DNA of 64,000 nt from Crambe crambe (taxonomy: Eukaryota; Porifera; Demospongiae; Poecilosclerida; Crambeidae): positions 2,852,001-2,916,000 of the forward strand of contig OZ004592.1 of NCBI GenBank assembly GCA_963924555.1. The letters run 5' to 3'. Made by a program: the position numbers and the translations under genes. Of the stretch, positions 54,401 to 64,000 are shown in pieces. Under the pieces are notes generated by a model. The model worked only from the letters and a program-made list of their open reading frames with translations, made no database searches and was not told where the DNA came from. Within the stretch, counting starts at the first letter, position 1. The number at the start of each line of letters is the position of its first letter.

Positions 54401-55979
54401 ACTATCAATTGGGTGGCACAGCATATATAGAAAATAGTAGTCATGTGCTATATTTAGAAATCTAAATATAGTTAGTGGATGTTATTACTTGCTCACTTTT
54501 TTTGGAAAACATTAACTGGGACTTCTACACTAAAAACTGTCCTTACATTTTTACATGCCACAGGCTTTGAGAGTCTCTGAGAGCACATAATTATATCATG
54601 AGAAGATATAAACAACTCTTATCTACCAAGTATGCCACTGATCATATCACAGTTAGTGTGTGGCCAAGGTACTTCAGTGGAACTTTCAGTGTGGGCGCCA
54701 GAAAGAGGTGTCCTCATTTAAGGAGTGAATTAATTAGAAAAGTGTATTGGGGAGAGGGGAGATACAACAGTCATCGTATGGAAACTTGATTGCTCATGAC
54801 TTTATGTTGTTACACAGGTGGTTCTTTGGACCTATAAAAAGAGCAGAAGCTGAAAAACTTTTACGTCTGCAATTGCACAAGAAAGGCACATTCCTAATCA
54901 GAGAGAGTGAGAGCAAACCTGGAGATTATTCCCTTTCCATCCAAGATGGTGAGAATGTCAAACATTACCGGATACGACGGCTAGATGAGGGAGGTTTCTT
55001 CATCACCAGAAGAGCTGTATTCAATACTTTAAAAGAACTAGTGCAATACTACATGGAAGACAGTGATGGACTGTGCGTTAACCTCAGATACCCTTGCCCA
55101 CAGCTGGAAAAGCCTCAAATTGATCTCTCCCACAAGACTAAAGACATGTGGGAGATTCCCAGATCCTCTGTCCACTTGGTGAGACGACTGGGTGGTGGCC
55201 AATTTGGAGAGGTATTTGAAGGTCGGTGGAATAACACAACACCAGTTGCTGTCAAAACTCTCAAACAAGGGACCATGCAACCGTCTGCTTTCTTACAAGA
55301 AGCTCACATCATGAAGAAGCTTCGACACCCCAAGTTGGTTCAGCTCTATGCAGTCTGTACAGAAGAAGAGCCCCTGTTGATCATTACAGAGCTAATGACC
55401 AAGGGTAGTTTATTGGAGTATTTACAGAGTGAAGAAGGAAGGTCGTTAAAATTACCCCAGCTCATAGACATAGCTGCCCAAATAGCAGGAGGGATGGCAT
55501 ACTTAGAGCTTCATAACTACATTCATCGAGACCTTGCAGCCAGAAACATTCTAGTGGGTGACAATAACATTTGCAAAGTAGCCGACTTTGGTCTTGCTAG
55601 GCTGATAGCTGATGACGAGTATAATGCTCATGAGGGGGCCAAATTCCCCATAAAGTGGACGGCCCCTGAAGCTGCCCTTTATAATCGTTTTAGCATCAAG
55701 TCTGATGTATGGTCATTTGGAGTGTTATTAACTGAACTGGTATCATATGGTCGTATACCATACCCAGGAATGTCAAATGCTGAAGTATTACAGCAGCTTG
55801 AGAGAGGCTACAGAATGCCCTGTCCGCCCAATACTCCAGAGAGTTTGTACCAGATCATGCTTGATTGCTGGAAGAAGAATCCTGCAGACAGGCCCACCTT
55901 TGAGGCCCTCCTTTGGAGGTTGGAGGATTTTTTCGTCCTAGAACCTGGGCAGTATCAGCATGCATCAGATCTATTGTGA
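51487..55979 (+). CDS. Src-family tyrosine kinase, copy 1
   Basis: Non-receptor tyrosine kinase, 513 codons from exons 51487-51866 and 54818-55979 joined in phase 2 at AEE|WFFG. MGCVRSK provides Gly2 for myristoylation and Cys3 for palmitoylation, as in Fyn. A Gly/Pro-rich unique region is followed by SH3 ([37 protein letters not shown]), SH2 ([17 protein letters not shown] with the phosphotyrosine-binding Arg) and kinase: [11 protein letters not shown] loop, VAVKTL lysine, gatekeeper Thr in [22 protein letters not shown], activation-loop Tyr in [20 protein letters not shown]. The end [12 protein letters not shown] places a Tyr where Src has its inhibitory one. SH2 and kinase lie in one 1,162-bp exon. 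The 2.95-kb intron contains no other gene that I can see. Confidence 0.95.
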
Positions 55980-56481
55980 TTCCCATAGTATTATTATAAT
56001 TATTATTATTGTGTGATGCAGTATGTCATGTATTAATTTTATGTAATGCTCCGAGAATATATTTTTTTAAATTCATTTCTGTCATTTTTCTTCCACATTA
56101 TCAGTTATTTAGAGCAAAAAAATATTTTGATGGCGGATCATGTCATGTATTTTAGACACGTGCGCGCGTGTAAGTTCACCTTTCAAAATTCCTTATTCGT
56201 TCGCCTTATTTTAGAACAAAGCTATACGGCGCTATTTACGGTAACAAGGGTGGTCCCCAACAAAAAATGGCTTCTAATCGCATAGAATCATAATCGTCCT
56301 GTCAGTGTTGTTTCGGCGATTTAAAAAAAAAAATCTATCTCGTGCAAGTAAAAGACTTCGGTAACGTACTTTAGTCTAGTCTAAGCTAGCTAGCAGAAGT
56401 CTTCAAATTTGACTTCCCGGGCCCACAACTTCTACCACGGGAAATTCAATTCGCAGGAGAAGATCTAAGGAAGGGAGCAAC
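55980..56481. promoter_or_regulatory. Intergenic region ahead of Src copy 2
   Basis: 3' end of copy 1 and presumed promoter of copy 2. It has ACACGTGCGCGCGTG (56156-56170), an E-box/CpG cluster, and otherwise nothing coding. An open frame at 56046-56285 is low-complexity and not supported. Confidence 0.4.
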
Positions 56482-58957
56482 ATGGGAAACAGTTGTTCTG
56501 GCAAGCCTAAGACTAGTGACAACGAAGAGAAGGGCGGTGAAAAGGGTGAAGGAACAGAACTCAGACCCCCTATTCAGCCTCCGGCCCCACCCCAGCCGTT
56601 ACCTAAGCCTTTACCTCCAGAACCCAGCTACCCTGTGTATGTCGGCAAGTATGACTACGACTCGCGAACAGACGATGATCTGAGTTTCAAGAAAGGTGAC
56701 CTGATGTACATCATAAGCACGGAGGAAGGGGATTGGTGGTTTGCGCGATCCAAGGAGGGAGGGAAAGAAGGCTATATTCCAAGCAACTATGTGGCAGAAT
56801 GGAAGAGTTTAGATGCAGAAGAGTGAGTTTTTTCTTGCTAGCTATAATAATGTAGCGACATGATTGCTATGGTGTGGGTGACTTAGCTCATGTGAATTAA
56901 GGTTTATAGTCTATTTAAAGCACAGGTGTGGACGTGTGTTGTGAGAATAATATTAAACTGCTTCACAAACAATAGTCCTGAAATAGTGCGAACCTCAAGT
57001 TTCCATAAATGTACATTCAATACTTTACACTTAACATTAGCTTAGTTGGTTTCTGAATGTAAACTAACATCTGTTACGAGAGTAATGTGGTAGCTACATT
57101 GCACGCTAAGTGTTGACTCTTGAGGTTTTCAAATTCCATAAGTTGTTTATTCATATTGATTGAGGTATATTTAATCGTATAAACAGAGTTCATTGCAAAA
57201 GTGTATCCCCCTTGTGAGTGCTCTAGCCATAGTGATAGGATGTGGGTCTGTCTTCCTTTTTGTTGAAAGTTGTAAGAGTTCACTACCTTTGATGTTTTAG
57301 CATTAGCTCATGTTACTTGAGCTTTTGGCAAACAGAAAACCTTAGGAATATGTCATATTTGAAGTTGCTAAATAGTTATATTCAATATGGGTAGATCACG
57401 TGTCAGTTTTGTACTGTGTGTGTCATATATTATTGTATGCGTGTGTGTACGTGCGTATTTCCTCGTTTTGTAGCCTGGGTAACATAATAATTAGCCCCGC
57501 TTCTCCTCCTCCCTCCCAAAAAAAACAACAAAAAAACCCAGAATGGTGAGCAACCTCAGATGTGCTTCTTAGTTTTCATCAGAAGAAACAGATATAGGTG
57601 TTGCTAGCTGATTATCAAGTTAGCTATTGCAAGTTCTCAGCAAAAAGCTCGTAGCTAAGTGTGTTGCTGCCTGAGCAAGTTTTTTATATCGCGATACCAT
57701 GCTTCAAAATGAGGAAATACAAAGTTAGTTGATATACCACTGCATCAGCGAATGCGCTGATAGCATGCTTTTTTTTTCTTGTTCTCCCTTAGGTGGTTCT
57801 TCGGCAAGCTCAAGAGAGTGGAAGCTGAAAAACAGTTAATGATGCATTTTAACACAGTTGGATCCTACCTGGTTCGTGACAGTGAAACTACCCCTGGAGA
57901 TTTCTCCCTCTCAATTCGTGATCAAGAAAAAGTCCGGCACTATCGGATTCGAAGACTTGACAATGGTGGTTTTTTTGTTACCCGTCGAGCAACCTTTGAC
58001 TCTATCCTACAGTTGGTTGAATACTATCAAAGTGCAGCTGATGGACTATGTACGACTTTGTCTTATCCTTGCCGAGTGTCTGAGAAACCCCAGACTGCTG
58101 GTCTCTCTAGACAGGCCAATGAAGAGTGGGAGATTGATCGTCGTCAGATTAGATTGAACAAAAAATTGGGAGCAGGACAGTTTGGGGAAGTGTGGGAAGG
58201 ATTGTGGAATGGAACGACTCAAGTGGCCGTAAAAACACTCAAACCAGGTACCATGTCAGCATCAGAGTTTCTACAAGAAGCAGCTCTAATGAAAAAGCTT
58301 CGTCACCCTAAGCTGATCCAGCTATATGCAGTTTGTACAAAGGAAGAACCAATTTATATTATCACTGAGCTCATGAAGAATGGAAGTCTGCTGGATTACC
58401 TCAGGGGAGATGGAAGAGCACTCAAGATTCAACAGCTTATTGACATGTCTGCTCAAGTGGCTTCTGGCATGGCCTTTCTCGAGCAAGCAAACTACATCCA
58501 TCGAGATCTTGCAGCAAGAAATATTCTAGTAGGTGAAAATAGGGTATGCAAGGTAGCAGACTTTGGTCTAGCCCGAGTTATCGACGAGGATATATATGAA
58601 GCCCACACTGGAGCCAAGTTCCCCATCAAATGGACGGCCCCAGAAGCTGCAATGTACAGCCGGTTTACGATAAAGTCCGATGTTTGGTCATTTGGAATCT
58701 TGCTTTATGAAATTGTTACGTATGGTCGATTCCCGTACCCGGGTATGACCAATGCTGAAGTTCTAGAACGGATACAGACGGGTTATCGGATGGGCTGTCC
58801 CCCAACTTGCCCCAAACAGTTGCATGATATGATGTTAGAATGTTGGCGAGATGATCCTAGCTCCAGGCCCACGTTTGAGACCTTGCAGTGGCAGCTAGAA
58901 GAGTTCTTTCAAACGGATGAGAGTGGTTATCGCGAACCAGAACAATTGGCACACTAG
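56482..58957 (+). CDS. Src-family tyrosine kinase, copy 2
   Basis: 501 codons from exons 56482-56822 and 57793-58957, joined in phase 2. [10 protein letters not shown] gives a myristoylatable Gly2 and Cys5. A Pro-rich unique region ([18 protein letters not shown]) precedes SH3 ([39 protein letters not shown]). SH2 has [18 protein letters not shown]. The linker contains [14 protein letters not shown], shared with copy 3 but not copy 1. Kinase signatures: [39 protein letters not shown], activation-loop Tyr in [20 protein letters not shown]. The tail [13 protein letters not shown] has a candidate inhibitory Tyr but not the YQP context of vertebrate Src. I did not find a canonical AATAAA in the ~1.1 kb downstream. 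Confidence 0.95.
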
Positions 58958-60119
58958 AATGATGGACTAACAAACTCATAATTTTTGGTAACTTACTTCA
59001 TCCTTCTGATGGACATCCTTTTTTTTAAATATTTTTAGTATTGCAACTTATTTTTGTATGACCAAAGGTCCTCGTTATTTATTTTAACACTGATAGTTTG
59101 TGATATTATTATTATGTATTTTCTACTTTTTGTTAATCGCAATTTTTTTTCCTTTCATTTTGTGTGTGTGTGCACTTAGTGTTATCACTTATTATAGAAG
59201 TCAATGTCACGTGTAACTACTGTTAGCTGCATCTTGAGACAAAGACTACTTGTACTATGTATGTATTCCAGTCAGCACTTTTATTCTATATTAATGTTAT
59301 ATGCTTTTGTAAACTAATGATTTTCTTGGGAACTTCTACTCTTTTGGTAAGCGTAATGAGTATATCAAGTATCAAGACTGCTACAAAGCAATCATGATAC
59401 AGACTTAAGCTTGCACAGCTAAACTCAAGTTCTGGGGACCCACCAGAATTTTCTGACTCTTATCACCATCATCATCAGGTACTTGGTGGGCCCATTGATC
59501 TTGGTCTCTGTAGTGAATCACACCTTAATTGTGGCCCATTCCAGACCGAATTTTTGTGTGTGTGTCAATTCAGGTTTTCTTTGAAGTATAATGTACCATC
59601 TTGTGCAGAACAGTACTATGATATTGATCAAGTGTCCATTCAAGAACTGGTAACATCATGTACCATACACAGCTATGCAAAGTGTTTGTTTTTTTGTTTT
59701 TTTTCTACGTACACCTGATCATTCATTGCTAAAATCAATGATCAAACGTGACATTCTGTAACCTTAAGGGGGCATTGAGTAAGACCCTACTTGTTAATCC
59801 CTTGCTTCACACACACCACACCACATTCTATTGTGGCTTCTACCATGGACTGATATTGATGTGTGTATTGCTAGGATGTGTGTGTATATTTGAGTGAAGA
59901 GCATTTGATCATATTGAAACTGAACTCATGAAAACTAACATTTAGGAAAAACAGAATTGCTAGTGGCCTATACTTTGTGGCGGTTGATCTTTGGAGTTCA
60001 GTGTAATTACCAGTGATGTTGTGAAAAATACTGAATGTGTCAAAACTATTATTTCTAAATGTGTTGCTGTTATCATAAACTTAGTGTCATGAATTCATGT
60101 TTGTGTTGTTTTTGTATAG
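58958..60119. other. Gap between Src copies 2 and 3, without an SH3 exon
   Basis: About 1.16 kb read in all frames for an N-terminal/SH3 exon (ALYDY, GDWW, PSNYV motifs); none is present. AT-rich, with poly-T and TG runs. It should hold the copy 2 3' UTR and the acceptor region of the next exon (TTTTTGTATAG). Confidence 0.7.
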
Positions 60120-61284
60120 GTGGTTTTTTGGAAGGTTGAAGCGAGCTGATGCTGACAAGCAACTCATGATGGAATTTAATCAATTTGGATCCTTCCTCAT
60201 TCGTGACAGTGAGACAACACCTGGTGATTACTCCCTTTCCATCCGAGATAAGGAAAGAGTGAGGCACTACCGTATCAAGCGCCTTGAGAATGGTACCTTT
60301 TTTGTCACAAGACGTGTGACTTTCGAGACCATCCAAGACCTTGTCACTTACTACAAGAGCCAATCAGATGGATTATGTGTTAACTTGCTGTACCCATGTT
60401 TGCTTTCTGAAAAGCCACAGACTGCTGGTCTCTCTAGACAGGCAAACGAGGAGTGGGAAATTGACCGTTGTCAGATCAGATGTGCCAAGAAACTCGGGGC
60501 TGGGCAATTTGGGGAGGTCTGGGAGGGTCTGTGGAACGGGACGACACCAGTTGCTGTAAAAACACTCAAACCAGGTACCATGTCTCCAACAGAATTTCTT
60601 CAAGAGGCAGCTCTGATGAAGAAGCTGCGTCACCCAAAACTGATCCAGCTATATGCGGTTTGTACTAAAGAAGAACCAATTTATATCATCACTGAGCTCA
60701 TGCATCAAGGCAGTATGCTGGATTACCTACGTGGGGATGGTAGGTCTCTCAAACTTCCTCAACTCATTGACATGTGTGGTCAGGTTGCTGGTGGCATGGC
60801 TTATCTAGAGTCCCAAAACTACATCCATCGTGATCTTGCTGCCAGGAACATCCTTGTAACTGAGAACATGATCTGCAAGGTAGCAGATTTTGGTTTAGCT
60901 CGAGTTATCGATGAAGATATTTATGAAGCTCACACTGGAGCAAAATTCCCCATCAAGTGGACGGCTCCTGAAGCTGCCATGTACAACCGATTTACAATCA
61001 AGTCTGACGTGTGGTCGTTTGGAATTGTCCTTTATGAGGTTATTACATATGGGCGCTTCCCCTATCCTGGAATGACCAATGCTCAAGTCTTGGAGGCTCT
61101 TCAGCAAGGTTATCGCATGCCACGTGCTATGGGCTGTCCAGAAAAGCTCTATGAAATAATGCTGGATTGTTGGAGAGAAGAGCCTGCTAATCGACCAACT
61201 TTTGAGACTCTCCAATGGCAACTAGAAGAGTTTTTCACAACAGAAGACGGAGGTTATCGTGAGCCTGAACAGACTGCTACATAA
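60120..61284 (+). CDS. Src-family SH2-kinase exon, copy 3 (no own N-terminal exon)
   Basis: A single 1,165-bp exon, exactly as long as the copy 2 counterpart, opening after a splice acceptor with the same phase (G|TGG TTT TTT GG). It encodes [21 protein letters not shown]2 with [18 protein letters not shown], linker [17 protein letters not shown], kinase [59 protein letters not shown] and tail [12 protein letters not shown]. All catalytic residues are kept, so it is under constraint and not a pseudogene. With no local first exon, it is probably spliced to the exon at 56482-56822 as an alternative terminal exon of copy 2; the join is in frame. An AATAAA lies at 61384-61389. Confidence 0.9.
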
Positions 61285-61383
61285 ATTTAGCTGTCATAGT
61301 ATACAATAGAAGTATTATATTATCTATATGTCTGTCTGTTATAATTATAATTATTATTGAATGGAAAAAGAGGAATTGCAGAA

Positions 61384-61389
61384 AATAAA
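61384..61389 (+). terminator. Polyadenylation signal AATAAA
   Basis: Canonical hexamer 100 bp after the stop of Src copy 3, in AT-rich 3' UTR. Confidence 0.6.
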
Positions 61390-61580
61390 TTTTAATTTTT
61401 GTATGAAAATTGATTTTTCTTTGTCATGAAATTTGTATCATCCTGTTCACTAAAATAATTATTGTGAAGTGTTTAATTATAATAAATTATTGGTTGTTGT
61501 TTTTTTATACTTGTTTATTTTATTCTTGGAACCTTTGAACCCAAGCTAAGTTAACCTTTGAACCACTGAAGTTATCAAAA

Positions 61581-63370
61581 ATGTGGCTTAGGAAACCAGT
61601 GATTGCATTTGGTGTAGGTGCACTTACTGGTGGTGGTGGAGTATTGAGCTACCTTCAGCTGAAAAGAGATCCATATCTAGATGAAGAAAAACCAACTGAA
61701 ATTAAAACCTTTCCAGGACCTTCAACAGTGGATAAGAATCTCTTCAAGTGTGTAGACTACACTGTCATGTTGTTAAACTAGGTAGTTAGTAGTAATAATA
61801 ATTACAGTGACTAGCCACTTCTCATTTGAGAGCACCTGATGTCAGCGGTGGAGAACTAGGGGGGGCAGGGGGGCTTGAGCCCCCCCCCCCCCCACTTTTA
61901 AAAATGGGGGGCCATGCCCCCCACTTTATGTGATATGCATATTATTAACATTCTTGTCACTAACAGACTTTGTGATATTCCCAAACACTCAACACTTGAA
62001 ATTTCTGGTCTTAGAATTTTAACATAAAACCTCCTCAGATTGCACCAGATTGCTTCTAATGGACCCCAAAATCCAGAAATTTCCTGGGGGGGCATGCCTC
62101 CAGCCCCACCTAGATGGCGCGCTTCGCGCATGCTATATGGTACAAAAATTCTCTGCCCCCTCACTTTTCAGTAGCTGTCTCCACCCCTGGATGTTGGCAA
62201 ACAAGTATATTAGTATTCCTGATGATAATTAGGAAGTAGTTATATATAATATATTTTTTACTAAAATTTCAGGTATGGCTATCCTGAATCCTCTACCTCA
62301 TTTCATTCATATAGAGCACATTCTCTCACTTATGATCACTCTCATCGAGTTCCTCTTTGGGTAGCTGAAGTGATTACCGATCAGCAGGTGAAAAGCAGTG
62401 TAGCCAACCGGAAAAAGTCCAAGTTTAGGCCAGACCCTGCAGTTCCATCTTGTTATAGCTCTGCTAATGAGGATTACTGGAAAAGTGGGTGGAGTAGAGG
62501 TCACATGGCACCTGCTGGAAACTGTAAACATTCCCAAGAGGCCATGGATGACACATTTTTCCTCACTAATATCGTGCCTCAAGATATTGACAATAACTCT
62601 GGGTATGTGATACCAAGCTTTATTCTCTCCCCACTCTTCGATACAAGACCTTGCCCTTGATACGACAAAAATATTCAGCAGACTATTGTTATAATAATTA
62701 TAGGTATTGGAACCGTCTGGAAATTTATTGTAGACATTTGACAAAAAGGTTTGAAACTGTTCATATAGTCTCAGGACCTCTCTATATGCCAGAGGTTGAT
62801 AAGGAGTCTGGAAAAAGTTACGTCAAATATGAAGTCAGTCGATACATTGAGAGATTTGGTTGGATAGCCAGTACCCATATTAAAACAGTGAAATTTGGTT
62901 CAGCCATTCTGTTAAAAGTTGACAGATTGCTATAAGCCTATAAATAATCCTCGTTTTACTGTTTCTTTTCAAAGGTAGCTAGAGATTCTGCACAATAACT
63001 ATACTGCCAGATTCAATATCCCCCATTCACTACCCTGCCATTTCCGAAAGAAGGTCCCAATATTATTCATGTGTGCAGGTATTGGGTAAAAATAAAGTTG
63101 CAGTGCCTACGCATTTGTTCAAGGTGATTCTAGCAGAGAAAAATGGAGATCGTCCCAACCTTGGAGTATTCATTATCCCTAATAAACCCATTAAGGATGT
63201 AGACCTGAAGCATTTTCAGGTCAGCTTGGACCAGCTGGAATTGTACTGTGGATATATATTTCATCCTGATCTCAACAGAGATGAGGTGAGCTTATTAAAA
63301 AAAATTATTATTATAATAAACTATTATAATGCAGGTGGTGGACCTATGTGCAGATGGATGTAAGCTATGA
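61581..63370 (+). CDS. EXOG: EXOG-type mitochondrial endo/exonuclease
   Basis: Beta-beta-alpha-Me nuclease of the EndoG/EXOG family. Exons: 61581-61747, 62273-62602, 62704-62832, 63079-63285, 63334-63370. The N-terminus MWLRKPVIAFGVGALTGGGG has a basic start and a hydrophobic segment, fitting inner-membrane anchoring. The catalytic motif is SRGHMAPAGN (Ser in place of the EndoG Asp, as in EXOG), with the metal-binding region NIVPQDIDNNSG|YWNRLE. VSGPLYMP, VAVPTHLFKVILAE and FQVSLDQLE agree with EXOG. The last exon gives VVDLCADGCKL and a stop, so the protein (about 290 residues) ends where vertebrate EXOG continues into its C-terminal wing domain. Expected role: 5' exonuclease in mitochondrial DNA repair. 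A small DNA element lies in intron 1. Confidence 0.92.
61843..62189. mobile_element. MITE in EXOG intron 1
   Basis: Ends CAGCGGTGGAGA and TCTCCACCCCTG are imperfect inverted repeats, and GATGT directly flanks both sides (61838-61842 and 62190-62194), a target duplication of at least 5 bp. The interior has G/C homopolymer runs including a poly-C tract, and GGCGCGCTTCGCGC. No coding capacity. Confidence 0.75.
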
Positions 63371-63553
63371 CAATTTCAAGTTATACACATCAGTCAATTT
63401 AATCTAATCATATCAACCAATCAAAATCCCCGATTAAATCACGTGTAATTCTGCGAGTGAGCGGGACCACATGTTAGCGTTTTAGTGTTTTGCTAGCTGT
63501 TAAAGACTGGGGCTAGACTGATGTGTTGTGCCAAACAGTGACCTTAGAGTGCA

Positions 63554-63625
63554 ATGTCTGACTCAGGATACAAAATTAAAGGTCACCAGAGATTGCGATC
63601 GGTTAAACCCTATGAGAGACCCAAG
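63554..63625 (+). CDS. First exon of an unidentified gene (partial)
   Basis: ATG opens MSDSGYKIKGHQRLRSVKPY followed by ERPK, ending at CCCAAG|GTAAAA, a good donor. The 24 residues are basic and hydrophilic. It starts 184 bp after EXOG on the same strand in a segment with CpG-containing sequence (GCGAGTGAGCGGG near 63455). I do not recognise the family; the rest lies beyond the window. Confidence 0.5.
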
Positions 63626-64000
63626 GTAAAACTTCTCAATGAAGTGTATAGTTATTATTGGTGTTGGCATGAATAGGCTCTGCCTGGGTGCTGGGTAGTA
63701 TCAATCAAATATATATGGGGCCTGGAGTTGTGGAATAAAGTACCAATCACTGGTGATATAATAATTCCCCCCCCCCCCCCCCCCTGATGAATTTATTAGC
63801 AGGATATTGTGGTTTTAACCCTTAGCTAGCTCGTGAAAAAAATCTTAGTGTATCCTCCTTTCCACTATATCTAGTTGCACCATATATAGAGATATAGAAC
63901 AGGCATAATAGCCAATTAATGCACACCATCCACATTGGATGGTAGGAAAAGGTACAATGATTATGTCTATGACTAGGGCGTCAATACAGGTCTTTTTTTT
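63626..64000. other. Probable first intron of the right-edge gene
   Basis: Follows the donor at 63625. It contains a poly-C run at about 63767-63784 and ends in poly-T. No exon visible. Confidence 0.4.

Noticed and set aside
58958-60119. Hidden SH3 exon for Src copy 3
   Set aside because: No ALYDY, GDWW or PSNYV coding motif in any + frame.

Overview
The window is animal nuclear DNA, most likely from a demosponge. Genes are densely packed, introns are many and short (often 50-150 bp, GT-AG), and intergenic DNA is AT-rich and full of short TAGCTA/AGCTAGC runs. The Src-family array at the right end has the layout and tail sequences I associate with sponge Src kinases. I worked out exon borders by hand from splice signals, reading-frame continuity and remembered family conservation; no alignment was run.

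Layout. (1) 0.3-20 kb: three complete thiolase genes of the HADHB type (mitochondrial trifunctional enzyme beta subunit), two in tandem on + and one on -. Between them lie a rearranged thiolase pseudogene fragment, an SLC18B1-like MFS transporter and a decayed copy of that transporter. One 165-bp thiolase exon is nearly identical in all three genes while other exons have diverged, which points to gene conversion. (2) 20-29 kb: a PCMTD-type methyltransferase-fold protein with a SOCS-box-like segment, a MAK/ICK (CILK1) ciliary kinase, and a XendoU/ENDOU endoribonuclease on -. (3) 29.3-36.2 kb: a gene-free block built as one large imperfect palindrome. It has 59-bp terminal inverted repeats, arrays of a ~163-bp unit in both arms and a centre near 33.9 kb. 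The left arm is interrupted by a 2.2-kb element with ~205-bp inverted repeats, which itself holds a LINE fragment and a third, 1.0-kb element. Small non-autonomous elements sit in both arms. (4) 36.4-42.8 kb: an ankyrin-repeat TRP-type channel (-) head-to-head with PPP1R8/NIPP1 (+), 131 bp apart. (5) 43.0-51.2 kb: TM9SF4. (6) 51.5-61.3 kb: three Src-family kinase units in tandem. Two have an N-terminal exon (myristoylation site plus SH3) and one intronless SH2-kinase exon; the third has only the SH2-kinase exon. (7) 61.6-63.4 kb: EXOG-type mitochondrial nuclease, then the first exon of an unidentified gene.

The genes do not form one pathway. Most are single-copy housekeeping or signalling genes; the thiolases and the kinases are local expansions. 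The most unusual features are the nested palindromic element, the orphan third SH2-kinase exon that could share the upstream SH3 exon by alternative splicing, and the exon-restricted homogenisation of the thiolases. No CRISPR, rRNA or tRNA was recognised.
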